Part shown: positions 43,655 to 51,236 of the stretch, piece after piece
How positions within the stretch are numbered: the first letter of the stretch is position 1
Layout: every line of letters begins with the position of its first letter
Assembly: GCF_029675105.1 (NCBI RefSeq)
Contig: NZ_JAQQFV010000003.1
Location: 558,001 to 622,000 of the forward strand
Length of the DNA: 64,000 nt
From: Nocardia anocheti
GTDB taxonomy: Bacteria > Actinomycetota > Actinomycetes > Mycobacteriales > Mycobacteriaceae
Direction: 5' to 3'
Translations under genes and position numbers: made by a program
The notes under the pieces: generated by a model
Database searches by the model: none
The model's input: only the letters and a program-made list of their open reading frames with translations
What the model was told of the DNA's origin: nothing

Positions 43655-45154
43655 TCAGTCCATCGTCGGGATGACGAAGGCGTTGGATTCCTTGAGTCCG
43701 GCGGGCCAACGCTGGGTCACGGTCTTGGTCTTGGTGTAGAAGCGGATCGAGTCCGGGCCGTGCTGATTGAGGTCGCCGAAACCCGAGCCCTTCCAGCCGC
43801 CGAAGGTGAAGTAGGCGATCGGCACCGGGATCGGCACGTTCACCCCGACCATGCCCACCTGCACCCGCGAGGCGAAGTCACGGGCGGTGTCGCCGTCCCG
43901 GGTGAAGATCGCCACGCCGTTGCCGTACTGGTGCTCGTCGACCAGGCGCAGCGCCTGCTCGTAGTCACCCGCGCGCACCACCGTCAGGACGGGTCCGAAG
44001 ATCTCCTCCTGGTAGATCCGCATGTCGGCGGTGACCTTGTCGAACAGGCTCGCGCCGACGAAGAAGCCGTTCTCGGCGCCGTCCACGGTCAGCCCGCGAC
44101 CGTCGACCACCAGTTCGGCGCCCTCGTCGATCCCGATCTGCACATAGCCGTTCACCCGGTCCACGCCGTCGGCGCCGACCAGCGGGCCGAAATCGGCGCC
44201 GGAGTCGTCGGAGCGGCCCACATTGAGCTTGCGGACCTTCTCGGTCAGCTTCTCGACCAGCCGATCGGCGGTCTCCTCCCCCACCGGCACGGCCACCGAC
44301 AGCGCCATGCAGCGCTCACCGGCCGAGCCGTAGGCCGCGCCGACGAGCTGCTCGGCGACATCGTCGAGATCGGCGTCGGGCATCACGATCGCGTGGTTCT
44401 TGGCGCCACCGAAACACTGGGCGCGCTTGCCGTTGGCGGTCGCGGTCTCGTAGATGTACTGCGCGATCGGGGTCGAGCCGACGAAGCCGACCGCCTTGAT
44501 CCTCGGGTCGCGCAGGATCGTGTCCACGGCCTCCTTGCCGCCGTTGACCACGTTGAACACCCCCGGCGGCAGCCCCGCCTCGACGAACAGCTCGGCCAGC
44601 CGCAGCGGCACCGAGGGATCGCGCTCGGACGGCTTGAGCACGAACGCGTTACCGCAGGCCAGCGCCGGGCCCGCCTTCCACAGCGGGATCATGGCCGGGA
44701 AGTTGAACGGGGTGATGCCCGCGACGACACCGAGCGGCTGCCGCATCGAGTACACGTCGATGCCGGTACCCGCGCTCTCGGTGTACTCGCCCTTGAGCAG
44801 ATGCGGGATGCCCACGGCGAACTCGATGACCTCGAGGCCGCGCTGGATGTCACCCTTCGCGTCGGCCAGGGTCTTGCCGTGCTCGGAGGACAGCAGCGCG
44901 GCCAGGCTGTCGATCTCGTCGTTGACCAGGGTCAGGAACTTCATCAGCACCCTGGCGCGCTTCTGCGGGTTGAACGCCGCCCAGATCGGCTGGGCCGCGG
45001 CCGCGTCGGCGATCGCGGCCTCGACCTCGGCCGCGTTCGCCAACGGCACCCGCGCCTGCACCTGCCCGAGATTCGGGTCGAACACGTCACCGAAGGCGCC
45101 GGAGGTGCCCTGGACGTGGGTTCCGCCGAGAAAATGCGTCAGTTCGCGAACCAT
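43655..45154 (-). CDS. mmsA: CoA-acylating methylmalonate-semialdehyde dehydrogenase
   Basis: The protein has 499 residues and belongs to the ALDH superfamily, with ITPFNFPAMIPLW, GFVGSTPIAQYIYE and catalytic Cys282 in GSAGERCMALS. The Arg pair and sequence around Cys282 are of the MmsA type. It converts methylmalonate semialdehyde to propionyl-CoA, the last specific step of valine degradation. It is first in its operon. ATG 45154 is chosen because the longer frame lacks homology. Confidence 0.94.
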   Translation of the reverse strand: MVRELTHFLGGTHVQGTSGAFGDVFDPNLGQVQARVPLANAAEVEAAIADAAAAQPIWAAFNPQKRARVLMKFLTLVNDEIDSLAALLSSEHGKTLADAKGDIQRGLEVIEFAVGIPHLLKGEYTESAGTGIDVYSMRQPLGVVAGITPFNFPAMIPLWKAGPALACGNAFVLKPSERDPSVPLRLAELFVEAGLPPGVFNVVNGGKEAVDTILRDPRIKAVGFVGSTPIAQYIYETATANGKRAQCFGGAKNHAIVMPDADLDDVAEQLVGAAYGSAGERCMALSVAVPVGEETADRLVEKLTEKVRKLNVGRSDDSGADFGPLVGADGVDRVNGYVQIGIDEGAELVVDGRGLTVDGAENGFFVGASLFDKVTADMRIYQEEIFGPVLTVVRAGDYEQALRLVDEHQYGNGVAIFTRDGDTARDFASRVQVGMVGVNVPIPVPIAYFTFGGWKGSGFGDLNQHGPDSIRFYTKTKTVTQRWPAGLKESNAFVIPTMD

Positions 45155-45211
45155 CAAAGTCCTGTTCGTCGGGTGTGCGCGAGGCGCACAGAGTCGGAGG
45201 TGATCCGATAG

Positions 45212-45223
45212 TTGGATGTCCAA
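45212..45223. promoter_or_regulatory. Inverted repeat TTGGA-TG-TCCAA near the mmsA promoter
   Basis: This short palindrome falls just downstream of the predicted mmsA transcription start, where a repressor would act. No regulator gene is adjacent. Confidence 0.4.
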
Positions 45224-45232
45224 TCAATGGAT

Positions 45233-45261
45233 ACGATGACCTACCGACGCCCCCTTGTCAA
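45233..45261 (-). promoter_or_regulatory. Promoter of the mmsA operon
   Basis: On the minus strand a perfect TTGACA (45261-45256) is followed after 17 bp by CATCGT (45238-45233). Confidence 0.5.
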
Positions 45262-45278
45262 TGGCCCGCACGCACCTA

Positions 45279-45308
45279 TTGACATCTCGCCAACAGCCTC
45301 GCCATTCT
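45279..45308 (+). promoter_or_regulatory. Promoter of the divergent acyl-CoA dehydrogenase gene
   Basis: TTGACA at 45279-45284 and CATTCT at 45303-45308 are 18 bp apart, with a GAGGAG Shine-Dalgarno at 45331-45336 before ATG 45343. Confidence 0.5.
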
Positions 45309-45342
45309 GGTGCCACGCACATCCACAATTGAGGAGAACTCG

Positions 45343-46503
45343 ATGAGCACCGTCGACACCGAGCCCGGCACCGCCGCCGACTCGGAGCTGCAGGATCTGG
45401 CCCAGCTGGCCCGCACCTTCTTCACCGAGACCGTCGCGCCGCACCGCGAGGAGTTCGCCGCGCGCGGCTACCCCAGCCGCGAGGTCTATCGCCGGGCCGG
45501 TGAGCTGGGCCTGCTGTGCATGTCGGTGCCCGAGGAATACGGCGGCGGGGGCGGCACCTTCGCGCACGAGGCGGTGCTGTTCACCGAGCAGGTGCGCGGC
45601 GGCGACTCCTCGATGCAGCTCGGCGTGCACACCGGCATCGTGCCGCACTACCTGCTGGCCTACGCCTCGAAGGAGAACAAGAAGCGCTGGCTGCCGAAAC
45701 TCGCCTCGGGCGAGTGGATCGGCGCCATCGCCATGACCGAGCCGGGCACCGGGTCCGATTTGCAGAACATCGCCACCAAGGCGATCGAGGACGGCGACGA
45801 CTACCTGATCACCGGCGCCAAGACGTTCATCTCCAACGGCCGCAACTGCGATCTGCTCATCATCGCGGTCAAAACGGACCCGTCGCAGGGCGCCAAGGGC
45901 GTCTCGCTGGTGGTCGCCGAGGTCTCCGACGACACCCCGGGTTTCGAGCGCGGCAGGCTGCTCAAGAAGATCGGCCAGAAGGGCCAGGACACCACCGAGC
46001 TGTTCTTCGACGGGCTGCGGGTGCCGCGCGCCAATCTGCTCGGCACCGCCGAGGGCCAGGGGTTCGTCCAGCTCATGCAGCAGCTCCCGCAGGAGCGGCT
46101 GATCTGCGGTGTCGCGGCGGCGGCCGCCATCGAGACCGCGGTCGCCGAGACACTGAGCTACGTCAAGCAGCGCAACGCCTTCGGTAAACCGCTGTTCGCC
46201 CTGCAGAACACCCGTTTCGAGCTGGCCGAGTGCGCGACGATCGCCGAGGTGGTCCGCACCTTCGTCGACGCCGCCGTCGACAAACACCTGCGTGGCGTGC
46301 TGGATGTGAAGACCGCCGCCATGGTCAAGTACTGGACCACCGAGCAGCAGACCCAGGTGATCGACCGGTGCGTCCAGCTGCACGGCGGTTACGGCTACAT
46401 GGAGGAGTATCCGATCGCCCGGATGTGGGCCGACGGGCGCATCTCGCGCATCTACGCGGGCGCCAACGAGGTCATGAAGGACCTCATCGCCCGCTTCCTC
46501 TGA
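45343..46503 (+). CDS. Acyl-CoA dehydrogenase, LCAD/isovaleryl type
   Basis: The protein has 386 residues. The position that holds the catalytic Glu in short/medium-chain enzymes is Ala here (IYAGANEVMKDLIAR). Instead LPQERL carries Glu251 at the site used by long-chain and isovaleryl-CoA dehydrogenases. The overall sequence follows the LCAD branch (YVKQRNAFGKPL, VKYWTTEQQ, QLHGGYGYMEEYPIARMWAD). It is divergent from the mmsA operon, so it may handle a branched acyl-CoA. A strong terminator follows. Confidence 0.92.
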   Translation: MSTVDTEPGTAADSELQDLAQLARTFFTETVAPHREEFAARGYPSREVYRRAGELGLLCMSVPEEYGGGGGTFAHEAVLFTEQVRGGDSSMQLGVHTGIVPHYLLAYASKENKKRWLPKLASGEWIGAIAMTEPGTGSDLQNIATKAIEDGDDYLITGAKTFISNGRNCDLLIIAVKTDPSQGAKGVSLVVAEVSDDTPGFERGRLLKKIGQKGQDTTELFFDGLRVPRANLLGTAEGQGFVQLMQQLPQERLICGVAAAAAIETAVAETLSYVKQRNAFGKPLFALQNTRFELAECATIAEVVRTFVDAAVDKHLRGVLDVKTAAMVKYWTTEQQTQVIDRCVQLHGGYGYMEEYPIARMWADGRISRIYAGANEVMKDLIARFL

Positions 46504-46515
46504 CCGGAAAGACGA

Positions 46516-46545
46516 ACGGCGCCACCGGAATTCCGGTGGCGCCGT
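46516..46545. terminator. Perfect 30-bp palindrome, bidirectional terminator
   Basis: ACGGCGCCACCGGAA is followed directly by its exact reverse complement, so the stem can reach about 13 bp with a minimal loop. It lies 12 bp after the acyl-CoA dehydrogenase stop and 12 bp from the convergent membrane protein stop, which fits a shared terminator. Confidence 0.75.
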
Positions 46546-46557
46546 CTCCGTCGTGGC

Positions 46558-47010
46558 TCAGGCCGCGCGGCCCTCGTGCAGCGCGGTGACCACGGCCACC
46601 GACACGGCCGACAGCGCCGCGATGACGGCGCCGCCGAGGACGACCGCCGCGCCCGCGACCGTGAACTGGTCCCAGCCGATCATCAGCGCGGCCACACCCA
46701 GCACCACCAGCACCGCGTCGGCGGCGACCGAGGACAGAACGGCGCGGTCGTCGCGCAGCAGCCGCGGGGTCGTCGCGACCGTGGCCAGACCCAGCGCGAT
46801 CGAGACCGCGCCGACGATCGCGAGGACGGGCGCGGCCATGCCGGTGCCCGCGTCGAATCCGGCGATCAGCGCGCCGAGCGCGACGAGGCCGAACAGGACA
46901 CGCACGGCGCCGATGCCGCGCAGCGCCGTGGCGGGCACCTCGACGGGTCCCCGATCGGCCGCGGGACGGGTCGCGTAGGTCATCCGGACATCTGCCACCT
47001 GGCTGGTCAT
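46558..47010 (-). CDS. Small four-helix membrane protein, unknown
   Basis: The 150-residue protein has a polar N-terminus of about 30 residues and four hydrophobic segments at about 33-52, 59-77, 89-110 and 114-138, with short loops. The family is not recognised. GGAGT precedes the ATG at 47010. The upstream gap holds a TTGCACA-N4-TGTGCAA repeat that recurs before the tetR gene at 47142-47777, so this gene is likely a target of that regulator. It could be a membrane sensor or efflux accessory; there is no direct evidence. Confidence 0.75.
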   Translation of the reverse strand: MTSQVADVRMTYATRPAADRGPVEVPATALRGIGAVRVLFGLVALGALIAGFDAGTGMAAPVLAIVGAVSIALGLATVATTPRLLRDDRAVLSSVAADAVLVVLGVAALMIGWDQFTVAGAAVVLGGAVIAALSAVSVAVVTALHEGRAA

Positions 47011-47039
47011 CTCGCACTCCTTCGCTTTTTCACACCTGC

Positions 47040-47051
47040 GTGCAATTGCAC
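47040..47051. promoter_or_regulatory. Palindrome GTGCAATTGCAC
   Basis: Perfect 12-bp palindrome 30 bp upstream of the membrane protein start. Its halves are the same hexamers (GTGCAA/TTGCAC) as in the adjacent operator, in the opposite arrangement. Confidence 0.5.
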
Positions 47052-47072
47052 CCTGTTGTGAAAGTACGCCCG

Positions 47073-47090
47073 TTGCACACTGATGTGCAA
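47073..47090. promoter_or_regulatory. Operator copy 1, TTGCACA-CTGA-TGTGCAA
   Basis: Perfect 7-bp arms with a 4-bp spacer upstream of the membrane protein gene. It is repeated with one mismatch at 47809-47826 before the tetR gene. Confidence 0.75.
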
Positions 47091-47141
47091 GAGAATGTCG
47101 GGGTGGCGTGAATGGACTCACATCGGGTGTGCCCGAGGGTG

Positions 47142-47777
47142 TTAGCGGGACAGGCGCTGCGCCGCAGCGAGCGCGACCCCGGCCGCGGCGGCCCGGTCGA
47201 CGCCCGCGGCGATCAGGCAGGCGGTGGCCGCCACCCGGGCCGGGTCCGCGCTGTCCCACTGCCCGTCCTCACGCTGCTTGAGCAACTCGAGCACCACCGC
47301 GGTGAACATGCGCGCGATCGCGGCGGGCGGCAGATGATCGGCGAAGATCCCATCGGCCTGGCCGTCCTCGATGACGGTGACCGCGAGCGCGCGCACCGGG
47401 GCCAGCCGGTCGGCCGACCGCACGCGCGACTCGGTCTCGTCCAAGCGCAGCAGCAGGCGGAACTCGTCGCCGACCGCCCACAGCGTGATGACCAGATCGG
47501 CCACCACCGCGACCGGCGGCTGCGCGCTGTCGATGCCGTCCAGCGCCCGACCGACCTGCTCGAATGCCTCATCGAGCATGCCGTCGATCAGCGCCTCCCT
47601 GGTCGGGAAGTGCCCGTACAGCGTCCGGCGCACCATTCCGGCGGCCGCGGCGATGTCCTCCATGCTCGCCGAGGGATTGCGCCGCAACTCGTCCCCGGCC
47701 ACGGCGACGATGCGCCGCCGATTGGCCAGTGCGCGCGGCCCGAGAGGCGCGGGGAGGGGAGGTGTCGTCGCAGTCAC
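47142..47777 (-). CDS. TetR-family transcriptional regulator
   Basis: The 211-residue protein has an HTH at about residues 20-65 (RRRIVAVAGDELRRNPSASMEDIAAAAGMVRRTLYGHFPTREALI). GTG at 47777 is selected because GGAAAGGAA lies just upstream; an in-frame ATG at 47816 would sit inside the operator. Operator copies before this gene and before the downstream membrane protein gene indicate autoregulation plus control of that gene. Confidence 0.85.
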   Translation of the reverse strand: MTATTPPLPAPLGPRALANRRRIVAVAGDELRRNPSASMEDIAAAAGMVRRTLYGHFPTREALIDGMLDEAFEQVGRALDGIDSAQPPVAVVADLVITLWAVGDEFRLLLRLDETESRVRSADRLAPVRALAVTVIEDGQADGIFADHLPPAAIARMFTAVVLELLKQREDGQWDSADPARVAATACLIAAGVDRAAAAGVALAAAQRLSR

Positions 47778-47808
47778 AGGTTTCCTTTCCCCTCCCACCC
47801 TCCCACGC

Positions 47809-47826
47809 TTGCACAACGGTGGGCAA
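47809..47826. promoter_or_regulatory. Operator copy 2, TTGCACA-ACGG-TGGGCAA
   Basis: It matches copy 1 (47073-47090) except for one base in the right arm, with the same 4-bp spacer length. It lies 31 bp before the tetR start at 47777. Confidence 0.7.
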
Positions 47827-47834
47827 ACCCCAGG

Positions 47835-48479
47835 TCAGCGATCTCGGGCGCCGGGGATCACCGAGCCGAACCCGACCGAGCCCCAGTCACCGGACCCCCA
47901 GTCACTCGATCCGCCACCCTTCCCGGCGCAGCCGGTCACGACCAGTTCCTGCGGGGTCCGCAACTGGTCCCCGGTGACCGGCCCGCTCTTCACCCGGAAG
48001 TAGATGGTCAAGGTGCCGTCCGCCGCGGCCTCGGGCGCGTTCTCGGCTGCCCGCAGATCGATCGATCCCGCCGTCACGAAGCCCTCGGGCTGCGCATTGG
48101 TGTTGTATCGCGCACCAGGGAACGTCGGAATGCCCTCGGCGACCCCGGAGTGCAGGACCGGATCACCCACCCACCGCGCCATCGGCCACGGGATCCCCGA
48201 GACCGCCCGCCAAGGGAACGGCATGGTTTCCGGCAGAGTCAGGGCATCGACCATGGCCGGGTCGTTCTCCTCAGCGAACCACCAATCGGGCTGGTAGAAC
48301 GTGGAATTGGTGTGATTGGTGAGGGTGATCGTCACGGTGCAGTCGTTGTGCGCTTCGCCGACGAGCCGGATGCCGCCGGTCTGCGCGGCCGCCGTCCCGG
48401 CCCCGGTCAGAGTTCCCGCCGACAGTGCGGCCAGTGCCAGCGCCGTCGCGGCCCCGGCTCGGTAACGCTCGGTGCCCAT
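47835..48479 (-). CDS. Secreted hypothetical protein
   Basis: The 214-residue protein has a signal peptide: MGTERYRAG, an Ala/Leu-rich core and AGTAAAQT around residue 31. The mature part contains NDCTVTITLTNHTNSTFYQPDWWF, several Trp/Pro-rich loops and a Gly/Ser/Trp-rich tail (SSDWGSGDWGSVGFGS). Two cysteines in the mature region could form a disulfide. I do not recognise it; similar small exported proteins are common in Nocardia. AAGGTGG upstream supports ATG 48479. Confidence 0.75.
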   Translation of the reverse strand: MGTERYRAGAATALALAALSAGTLTGAGTAAAQTGGIRLVGEAHNDCTVTITLTNHTNSTFYQPDWWFAEENDPAMVDALTLPETMPFPWRAVSGIPWPMARWVGDPVLHSGVAEGIPTFPGARYNTNAQPEGFVTAGSIDLRAAENAPEAAADGTLTIYFRVKSGPVTGDQLRTPQELVVTGCAGKGGGSSDWGSGDWGSVGFGSVIPGARDR

Positions 48480-48625
48480 CCGGTCCACCTTCCGCCGTGA
48501 CGGCCAGCGCGACCGTCGCGCATGCCACCCGTTCGCCGCCGATTGCCGAATCTACCGAGGCGCCGATCGGCCACCAAGGACAAACTGGGCGGGCGGTTGT
48601 GTCGTGGCCCGACTGTGACAGCGGG

Positions 48626-49237
48626 TCAGTGGGTGAGGATCGGGACGATGTGGGTGCGGGCGAAGGTGGCGAGGGCTTCGGGGGAGGCGGTGTCGAGGGT
48701 GCCGACCGGTTGCAGGATCAGGGAGTGGACCACGCGGCAGGCGACCTCGACGCGGGCGGTGAGGTCGGGGACGGCGGGGAATCTGTTGTCTTCCAGGGCT
48801 TTCGCGAGGATTTCGGTGGAGGCCGAGACGGACAGCAGGAAGAAGGTGGCGCCGTCGACCGTCAGCTGGGGCAGGATGCGGTCGGCTTCCAGGGTGAGCA
48901 GGCGCTCGACCAGTGGGTGGGCGCGCCAGCGGGTGACGACGGTGGTGAACACGTCCACGACGATGTCGTCGAAGGAGTCGTGGTGGGCCGGGATCTCCTC
49001 CAGATCGGCGAGCAGTCGGCGCACCTCGCGGCCGAAGGCGGCGCGCACGACGTCGTCGCGGGAACCGATGCGCCGATAGACGGTGGCGCGGTCCACCTCG
49101 GCGGCCTTGGCGATGTCCTCGATCGTCGTCTTGCGCACGCCGACCCGCTCGAACTGCACGAGTGCGGCATCGAGGATGCGTTCTTCGACGGAGTCGGCGG
49201 TGGGCGAATCACCCGAGGTCGCGGCGGTGGACAGCAC
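48626..49237 (-). CDS. TetR-family transcriptional regulator
   Basis: The 203-residue protein starts at GTG 49237 and has an HTH at about residues 17-62 (EERILDAALVQFERVGVRKTTIEDIAKAAEVDRATVYRRIGSRDDVVRAAF). The start is fixed by TACGGT (49249-49244) 6 nt upstream on the minus strand, a leaderless arrangement. It is divergent from the diiron/ferredoxin reductase/BVMO operon, with a TGCAACA-N13-TGTTGCA repeat between them, and is its likely repressor. Confidence 0.87.
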   Translation of the reverse strand: MLSTAATSGDSPTADSVEERILDAALVQFERVGVRKTTIEDIAKAAEVDRATVYRRIGSRDDVVRAAFGREVRRLLADLEEIPAHHDSFDDIVVDVFTTVVTRWRAHPLVERLLTLEADRILPQLTVDGATFFLLSVSASTEILAKALEDNRFPAVPDLTARVEVACRVVHSLILQPVGTLDTASPEALATFARTHIVPILTH

Positions 49238-49243
49238 CCCTCG

Positions 49244-49249
49244 ACCGTA
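49244..49249 (-). promoter_or_regulatory. -10 box (TACGGT) of a leaderless promoter for tetR
   Basis: On the minus strand TACGGT is 6 nt before GTG 49237. The identical hexamer serves the divergent gene at 49294-49299. Confidence 0.6.
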
Positions 49250-49263
49250 GCAGGCCCACCAGA

Positions 49264-49290
49264 TGCAACATTGCGATACTTTTTGTTGCA
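49264..49290. promoter_or_regulatory. Operator, TGCAACA-N13-TGTTGCA
   Basis: Perfect 7-bp arms with a 13-bp spacer are centred between two divergent leaderless promoters. Occupancy would cover the -35 region of both. Confidence 0.7.
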
Positions 49291-49293
49291 CTG

Positions 49294-49299
49294 TACGGT
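49294..49299 (+). promoter_or_regulatory. -10 box (TACGGT) of a leaderless promoter for the diiron protein operon
   Basis: TACGGT ends 6 nt before ATG 49306. Confidence 0.6.
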
Positions 49300-49305
49300 C
49301 GGTGC

Positions 49306-50187
49306 ATGGCTGATAACAGTGCAACGGCGCGCTCCTATCAGGAAGAAGCGCACGCGATCCAGGCGCGGGATGTGCATTTCGACTTCTCGTCGGTGCCCCT
49401 GCACTACATCCCCGGGGAGGTGCTGGCCACGCACGTCACCAACGTGATGCACCTGGTCCTGCCCGAAGGGGAACGGGCGATGGCAACCTGCCTGGCCGAG
49501 GCTCTGCCCCACATCGACGACGAGCGGTTGCGGGAGGAGGTCACCGGTTTCATCGGTCAGGAGTCCATGCACGCCAACAGTCACGAGGGCGCGCGCAGGC
49601 ACCTGCAGTCGATCGGGCTCGATGTGGAGTCCTATGTGTCGGCGGTGGCGTGGCTGGTGGACCGGGTGCTCGGCGATCAGGGCCTGACCGGACGCGCGAA
49701 GGAGCAGTGGCTCAGGGAGCGGCTCGGTCTGTTCGCGGGGATGGAGCATTTCACCGCCGTCATCGGCGAGTGGCTGCTGGAGTCGGAGGTGCTGGCCGAA
49801 CTCGGGATGGATCCGACGATGCTAGATCTGGTGCGCTGGCACGGCGCGGAGGAAGTCGAGCATCGCAGTGTGGTGTTCGACGCGTACATGCACGTCGACG
49901 GGGGTTACGCCCGTCGGGTGCGCACCGGCCTGCTGGCCAGTGCGACGCTGCTGCCGCTGTTCGTCGTCTCGACGGCCTATCTCTACCGCCAGGACCCGAG
50001 CCCGAACAAGGGCCGGTCCTGGGTCCGGCAGTTCGTGAGCGCGACGGTGCGCGGGGTGATTCCGAGCTTCACCACCTTCGTCACCGAGATGCCGCGGTAT
50101 CTGCGACCGGGTTTCCATCCCTCCCAGCTGGGTTCGATGGACAACGCGCTGCGGTATCTGGCGCATTCACCGGCGGCGCGCGGGTGA
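49306..50187 (+). CDS. PF10118-type metal-dependent hydrolase, ferritin-like diiron protein
   Basis: The 293-residue protein has paired carboxylate/His motifs on four helices: Glu54/Glu56 (LPEGERAM), Glu86-x2-His89 (GQESMHANSH), Glu147-His148 (GMEHF) and Glu182/Glu183-x2-His186 (HGAEEVEH). These fit a diiron site. The family is annotated as metal-dependent hydrolase, but its position before a ferredoxin reductase gene makes a diiron oxygenase role equally plausible. A membrane-associating hydrophobic segment lies at about 205-225. It leads the operon. Confidence 0.87.
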   Translation: MADNSATARSYQEEAHAIQARDVHFDFSSVPLHYIPGEVLATHVTNVMHLVLPEGERAMATCLAEALPHIDDERLREEVTGFIGQESMHANSHEGARRHLQSIGLDVESYVSAVAWLVDRVLGDQGLTGRAKEQWLRERLGLFAGMEHFTAVIGEWLLESEVLAELGMDPTMLDLVRWHGAEEVEHRSVVFDAYMHVDGGYARRVRTGLLASATLLPLFVVSTAYLYRQDPSPNKGRSWVRQFVSATVRGVIPSFTTFVTEMPRYLRPGFHPSQLGSMDNALRYLAHSPAARG

Positions 50188-51215
50188 GCGGGGCGACCGT
50201 GACCGCGCCCCGTGGCGTGCGCGCGCTCGGCGTCGCCGTCGACGCCTACAAACGGGTGTTCACCCGGCCCGCGCTCTCGCCACCACATCCGGTGCGCCGC
50301 ACCGGCTTCGACATCGACGCGCGGGTCGAGGCGGTGCGCGCCGAAGCCGAGGACGTGGTGAGCGTGACGCTGCGCCGGGCCGGGGGTGGGCCGCTGCCCG
50401 CCTGGCGACCCGGGTCCCATCTCGATGTGTTCCTGCCGTCCGGTCGGCAACGTCAGTATTCGCTGTGTGGCGATCCGAGCGACCGGTACCGGTATCGCGT
50501 CGCGGTCCGGCGGATCGCCGACGGCGAGGGCGGCTCGCGGGAGATGCACACGCTGCGCGCGGGTGACCCGGTGCGACTGCGAGGTCCCCGCAACGCCTTC
50601 CCCTTCGTCGGGTCCGCGCCGTCGTACCTGTTCGTGGCCGCCGGAATCGGCATCACCCCGATCCTGCCGATGACCCGCGCGGCCGGAACCCGGGGCCGCC
50701 TGGTGTATCTGGGCCGCTCCCGGCAGAGCATGCCGTTCCTCGACGAGGTCCCGGCCGACACCGACATCCGGCCCGACGACGAGACCGGCACACCCGACAT
50801 CCCCGCGCTGCTGGCCACCGCCGCACCGGGCGCCGCGGTCTACGTCTGCGGTCCTCCCCCGGTGCTCGCGCTCGCCCAGCGCACGCTGTTCACCACCAAT
50901 CCCACCGCCTCGCTGCACACCGAACTGTTCTCGGCCCGCCCGGTGACCGACGGCCGCGCCTTCGACCTCACCCTGGCCCGCACCGGCGTCACGGTCCGGG
51001 TGAGTGATACCGAGACCGCGCTCGACGCGATCCGGCGGGTGCGGCCCGATGTCGTCTACTCCTGCCGCCAGGGCTTCTGCGGTACCTGCCGGACCCGCGT
51101 CCTCGACGGCGTGGTCGACCACCGCGACCGGCTACTCACCCCCGGCGACCGCGCCGATCATCTGCTCACCTGCGTGTCCCGCGCCGACGGCGCCGCGCTC
51201 ACGCTGGACCTCTGA
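50184..51215 (+). CDS. Ferredoxin-NAD(P)H reductase with plant-type [2Fe-2S] domain
   Basis: The 343-residue protein has the flavin motif RQYSL (90-94), NAD-binding LFVAAGIGITPILPM and YVCGPPPVL, then a C-terminal ferredoxin with Cys294, 299, 302 and 330. The domain order (flavin, NAD, FeS) is that of phthalate-dioxygenase-reductase-like proteins. It probably supplies electrons to the diiron protein encoded upstream, with which it overlaps by GTGA. Start is GTG 50184. Confidence 0.9.
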   Translation: MSGATVTAPRGVRALGVAVDAYKRVFTRPALSPPHPVRRTGFDIDARVEAVRAEAEDVVSVTLRRAGGGPLPAWRPGSHLDVFLPSGRQRQYSLCGDPSDRYRYRVAVRRIADGEGGSREMHTLRAGDPVRLRGPRNAFPFVGSAPSYLFVAAGIGITPILPMTRAAGTRGRLVYLGRSRQSMPFLDEVPADTDIRPDDETGTPDIPALLATAAPGAAVYVCGPPPVLALAQRTLFTTNPTASLHTELFSARPVTDGRAFDLTLARTGVTVRVSDTETALDAIRRVRPDVVYSCRQGFCGTCRTRVLDGVVDHRDRLLTPGDRADHLLTCVSRADGAALTLDL

Positions 51216-51236
51216 CCGCGAAAGGCCCGGTCTCCC

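Noticed and set aside
42508..45154. Propionate or methylcitrate operon
   Set aside because: The set of MmsA, acyl-CoA dehydrogenase, HIBYL-CoA hydrolase with PDVGG, and MmsB is specific to valine degradation, and no prp gene is present.
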